Assembly: GCF_004912145.1 (NCBI RefSeq)
Contig: NZ_STGT01000006.1
Coordinates: forward strand, 124,001-188,000
Reading direction: 5' to 3'
Length of the DNA stretch: 64,000 bases
DNA from: Peteryoungia rhizophila
GTDB taxonomy: Bacteria > Pseudomonadota > Alphaproteobacteria > Rhizobiales > Rhizobiaceae
Shown: piece by piece, positions 62,029 through 64,000 of the stretch
How positions within the stretch are numbered: the stretch's first letter is position 1
Layout of the letters: the number at the start of each line of letters is the position of its first letter
Notes under the pieces: generated by a model
Seen by the model: the letters and a program-made list of their open reading frames with translations, nothing else
Databases searched by the model: none
Told to the model about the DNA's origin: nothing
Made by a program: the position numbers and the translations under genes

Positions 62029-62475
62029 GTCGTCCCCGCACTTCGAAAGTCTCGCTTATAGTGAGCTTTCATCTGCCTGCAAACAGTTTGCCCGGCACCC
62101 CCTCCCGGCGCGCTGAAACGAAAATCTGAAACGATACAGGTGTTTTGTCGAGCCTTTTTCCATGCTGCGCTGCGAAGGGATGCAACCCTGAGGTGATTGG
62201 CCGGGTTTTCCCCGCCTGTCCGATCGCGGCTTCGGCTAGATCTCGCAATTGCAGCATTAAATTCTCCATTTCAGCCTAAGGTACGGTCACTGCAACGATA
62301 CAAGCGATGTTGCTGCGCAATATATGACTTTTCCAAAGCGATTTGAGAGACGGCGCTCCGCTGCACGCCAGCGCTGAATCGGTGTTGCAACAGAAAATTT
62401 ACAATCGAGTAGGTTGCGCTCCAAAAATCTTTGACATAAGTTTTTCCGGCAACGTTTCAGTGAGGGAGGAGACTC
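62029..62475. promoter_or_regulatory. Shared control region of lacI-type gene and sugar transporter
   Basis: No gene seen in this 447-base region. It holds three sequences of the TGNAACGNTNCA type: 62127-62138, 62291-62302 and 62449-62459. A direct repeat of CTGAAACGA occurs at 62113-62121 and 62126-62134. The last site lies over the translation start region of the binding-protein gene; a GGGAGGAG ribosome site is at 62464-62471. Confidence 0.55.
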
Positions 62476-63711
62476 ATGAATTACCGTAGCTTCGCGGCAG
62501 CTTTGGCCGCAACCGTCGTCATGCCGTTCGCAGCGGCGCACGCCACCGATCTCGAAGTGACCCATTGGTGGACATCTGGCGGCGAAGCCGCAGCCGTCGC
62601 CGAGCTTGCCAAGGCATTCGATGCCACCGGCAACAAGTGGGTCGATGGCGCCATCGCCGGATCCGGCGGTACTGCCCGCCCGATCATGATCAGCCGTATC
62701 ACCGGTGGTGATCCGATGGCTGCAACCCAGTTCAACCACGGCCGCCAGGCCGAGGAACTCGCCGAAGCCGGCCTGATGAAGGACCTGACGGCTGTCGCCG
62801 AGAAGGAAGGCTGGAAGGACATCATCAAGCCGGCAAGCCTGCTCGAAAGCTGCACGATCGACGGCAAGGTCTATTGCGCCCCGGTCAACATCCACTCCTG
62901 GCAGTGGCTGTGGCTTTCGAACGCAGCATTTGAAAGTGCGGGCGTCGCGGTGCCGAAGAACTGGGACGAATTCGTCGCAGCCGCACCCGCTCTCGAAGCC
63001 AAGGGGATTATTCCGCTCGCCGTCGGCGGCCAGCCCTGGCAGTCGGCCGGTGCCTTCGACGTGCTGATGGTCGCGATCGCCGGCAAGGAAACCTTCGAGA
63101 AGGTGTTCAAGGAAAAGGATGCGGACGTCGCAGCCGGACCCGAGATCGCCAAGGTCTTCAAGGCCGCCGACGATGCCCGCAAGATGTCCAAGGGCTCGAA
63201 CGTCCAGGATTGGAACCAGGCAACCAATCTGGTCATCACCGGCAAGGCCGGCGGTCAGATCATGGGTGACTGGGCGCAGGGCGAATTCGCTCTGGCGAAC
63301 CAGGTTGCCGGCAAGGACTATACCTGCCTTCCGGGCCTCGGCGTGAACGAGATCATCTCGACCGGTGGTGACGCGTTCTACTTCCCCGTTCTCGATGACG
63401 AAGAAAAGTCCGCTGCACAGGACGTTCTGGCAGCGACCCTGGTCGCACCCGCAACGCAGGTCGCGTTCAACCTGAAGAAGGGTTCTCTGCCGGTGCGCGG
63501 TGACGTCGATCTCGCCGCTGCCAACGACTGCATGAAGAAGGGTCTGGAGATCCTCGCCAAGGGCAATGTGATCCAGGGCACCGACCAGCTGCTTTCGGCA
63601 GACAGCCAGAAGCAGAAGGAAGACCTCTTCTCGGAGTTCTTCGCCAATGCGTCCATGACCGTCGAAGACGCGCAGAAGCGCTTCGCCGACATCATCGCAT
63701 CCGCCGACTGA
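62476..63711 (+). CDS. Sugar ABC transporter substrate-binding protein (GtsA-like)
   Basis: A 411-residue periplasmic binding protein of the family 1 extracellular solute-binding type. A signal peptide ends near residue 22 (AAAHA). The mature start, LEVTHWWTSGGEAAAVAEL, and GDPMAATQFNHG resemble glucose/mannose-binding GtsA proteins. Ligand inferred to be a hexose. First gene of the transporter operon, divergent from the LacI-type gene and followed by a hairpin, then the permease gene. Confidence 0.92.
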   Translation: MNYRSFAAALAATVVMPFAAAHATDLEVTHWWTSGGEAAAVAELAKAFDATGNKWVDGAIAGSGGTARPIMISRITGGDPMAATQFNHGRQAEELAEAGLMKDLTAVAEKEGWKDIIKPASLLESCTIDGKVYCAPVNIHSWQWLWLSNAAFESAGVAVPKNWDEFVAAAPALEAKGIIPLAVGGQPWQSAGAFDVLMVAIAGKETFEKVFKEKDADVAAGPEIAKVFKAADDARKMSKGSNVQDWNQATNLVITGKAGGQIMGDWAQGEFALANQVAGKDYTCLPGLGVNEIISTGGDAFYFPVLDDEEKSAAQDVLAATLVAPATQVAFNLKKGSLPVRGDVDLAAANDCMKKGLEILAKGNVIQGTDQLLSADSQKQKEDLFSEFFANASMTVEDAQKRFADIIASAD

Positions 63712-63731
63712 TGTGACTGGTTGACACCAAT

Positions 63732-63757
63732 CCGGCCGGGGCTTCAGCCCCGGTCGG
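63732..63757 (+). terminator. Intercistronic stem-loop between binding protein and permease genes
   Basis: An 11-bp stem (63732-63742 with 63747-63757, one G-U pair) with loop TTCA. No T-run follows, so it probably stabilises the upstream binding-protein message or partly terminates transcription. Confidence 0.65.
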
Positions 63758-63880
63758 TGACTTGCCAACTTCGACCGGGAATGCGGATTGCCGCAGGGCG
63801 TTTCAACGATCCTATCTGTGCTGTCGCGCAGTCGGATCGGTGCGCGACTTCTCCCGTGTCCAGGACGAGGAGACGGACCC

Positions 63881-64000
63881 ATGGCACGCCAAGCCCATGC
63901 CGGTCGACCCAACAAACTGTTTCGCAATCTGAATGCCAAGATTGCATCCATACCCATGGTTCTGACCGCGATGGTCATCTTCCTGGGTGGTACCATCTGG
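63881..64000 (+). CDS. Sugar ABC transporter permease, partial (cut by window edge)
   Basis: The first 40 codons of a permease run off the right edge. A basic, Asn-rich cytoplasmic start (NKLFRNLNAKIASIP) leads into a transmembrane helix beginning MVLTAMVIFLGGTIW, typical of MalF/GtsB-type permeases. GAGGAG at 63867-63872 with 8-base spacing supports the ATG at 63881. It is the partner of the binding protein encoded upstream. Confidence 0.85.
   Translation, partial: MARQAHAGRPNKLFRNLNAKIASIPMVLTAMVIFLGGTIW

Noticed and set aside
62069..62269. Small minus-strand open frame in the LacI control region
   Set aside because: No ribosome site or family resemblance, and it covers an operator-like sequence.
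62431..62459. TTGACA as -35 of the binding-protein promoter
   Set aside because: The matching -10 (GTTTCA) is poor and would place the transcript start inside the ribosome site, so it is not called as a promoter.
62287..63996. 569-codon open frame antisense to the sugar-binding protein
   Set aside because: Antisense shadow of a well-supported gene with signal peptide and ribosome site.
1..64000. tRNA, rRNA, CRISPR arrays, insertion sequences or phage genes
   Set aside because: I saw no tandem spaced repeats, transposase or integrase motifs, cloverleaf-like sequences or rRNA signatures on reading; a tRNA or covariance-model scan would be decisive.

Overview
The window is a gene-dense, GC-rich chromosomal stretch of an alphaproteobacterium, almost certainly a member of the Rhizobiaceae (Rhizobium/Agrobacterium-like). 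The evidence is the acpXL-fabZ-fabF-fabF-adh-lpxXL cluster for the very-long-chain fatty acid of rhizobial lipid A, the FnrN/ccoNOQP/ccoGHIS microaerobic respiration block, a PurS-type purine operon, the F1-ATPase zeta inhibitor family and the CoxD/CoxE/XdhC maturation genes. I see no phage, insertion sequence, CRISPR array, rRNA or tRNA. The window reads as core chromosome, and the genus call beyond Rhizobiaceae is uncertain.

Layout. 1-8.8 kb: a membrane-anchored lipase-like protein, then (minus strand) bolA, purL, a MocR-type regulator divergent from a DUF1127 gene, a small lipoprotein, and the purC-purS-orf85-purQ operon, followed by the plus-strand ATPase zeta-subunit gene. 8.8-19 kb: a PAS/GGDEF/EAL protein, an RBBP9-like hydrolase, small membrane proteins, purB, rpe, an SDR and a periplasmic binding protein. 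19-24.8 kb: one tight operon of flavin reductase, MoxR ATPase, CoxE-like VWA protein, a two-gene XdhC, a molybdopterin-binding/nucleotidyltransferase fusion and a TfoX domain, without any Mo-hydroxylase structural gene nearby. 24.8-33.2 kb: NUDIX hydrolase, RhlE helicase, M23 peptidase, DUF455 protein, peroxiredoxin and a giant AsmA-like protein. 33.3-39.3 kb: cobalamin genes (cobK-cbiD divergent from cobA-cobB-cobC-cobD). 39.4-41.6 kb: fnrN divergent from hemN. 41.7-47.3 kb: the VLCFA/lipid A cluster. 47.5-57.2 kb: PAS protein, hemerythrin-like protein, ccoNOQP and ccoGHIS. 57.3-64 kb: gndA, an MBL hydrolase, a degenerate GGDEF protein and the start of a LacI-controlled sugar ABC transporter that runs off the right edge.

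How it fits together. FnrN (oxygen-labile Fe-S regulator) very likely controls hemN, ccoNOQP and ccoGHIS and itself through TTGAY-N4-RTCAA boxes seen at 40211, 48950 and 52595. This links anaerobic heme synthesis, the cbb3 oxidase and its copper/assembly factors. In the lipid cluster one ketosynthase keeps the Cys-His-His active site, while its neighbour has lost the Cys and one His, like chain-length factors of type II polyketide synthases. The MDR 'alcohol dehydrogenase' there lacks catalytic zinc ligands and could be the missing enoyl reductase. Other points worth a look are a leaderless-looking MocR gene with six GACAAT elements around its divergent promoter, a coiled-coil gene wedged between purS and purQ, and LacI-type operators flanking the sugar transporter.
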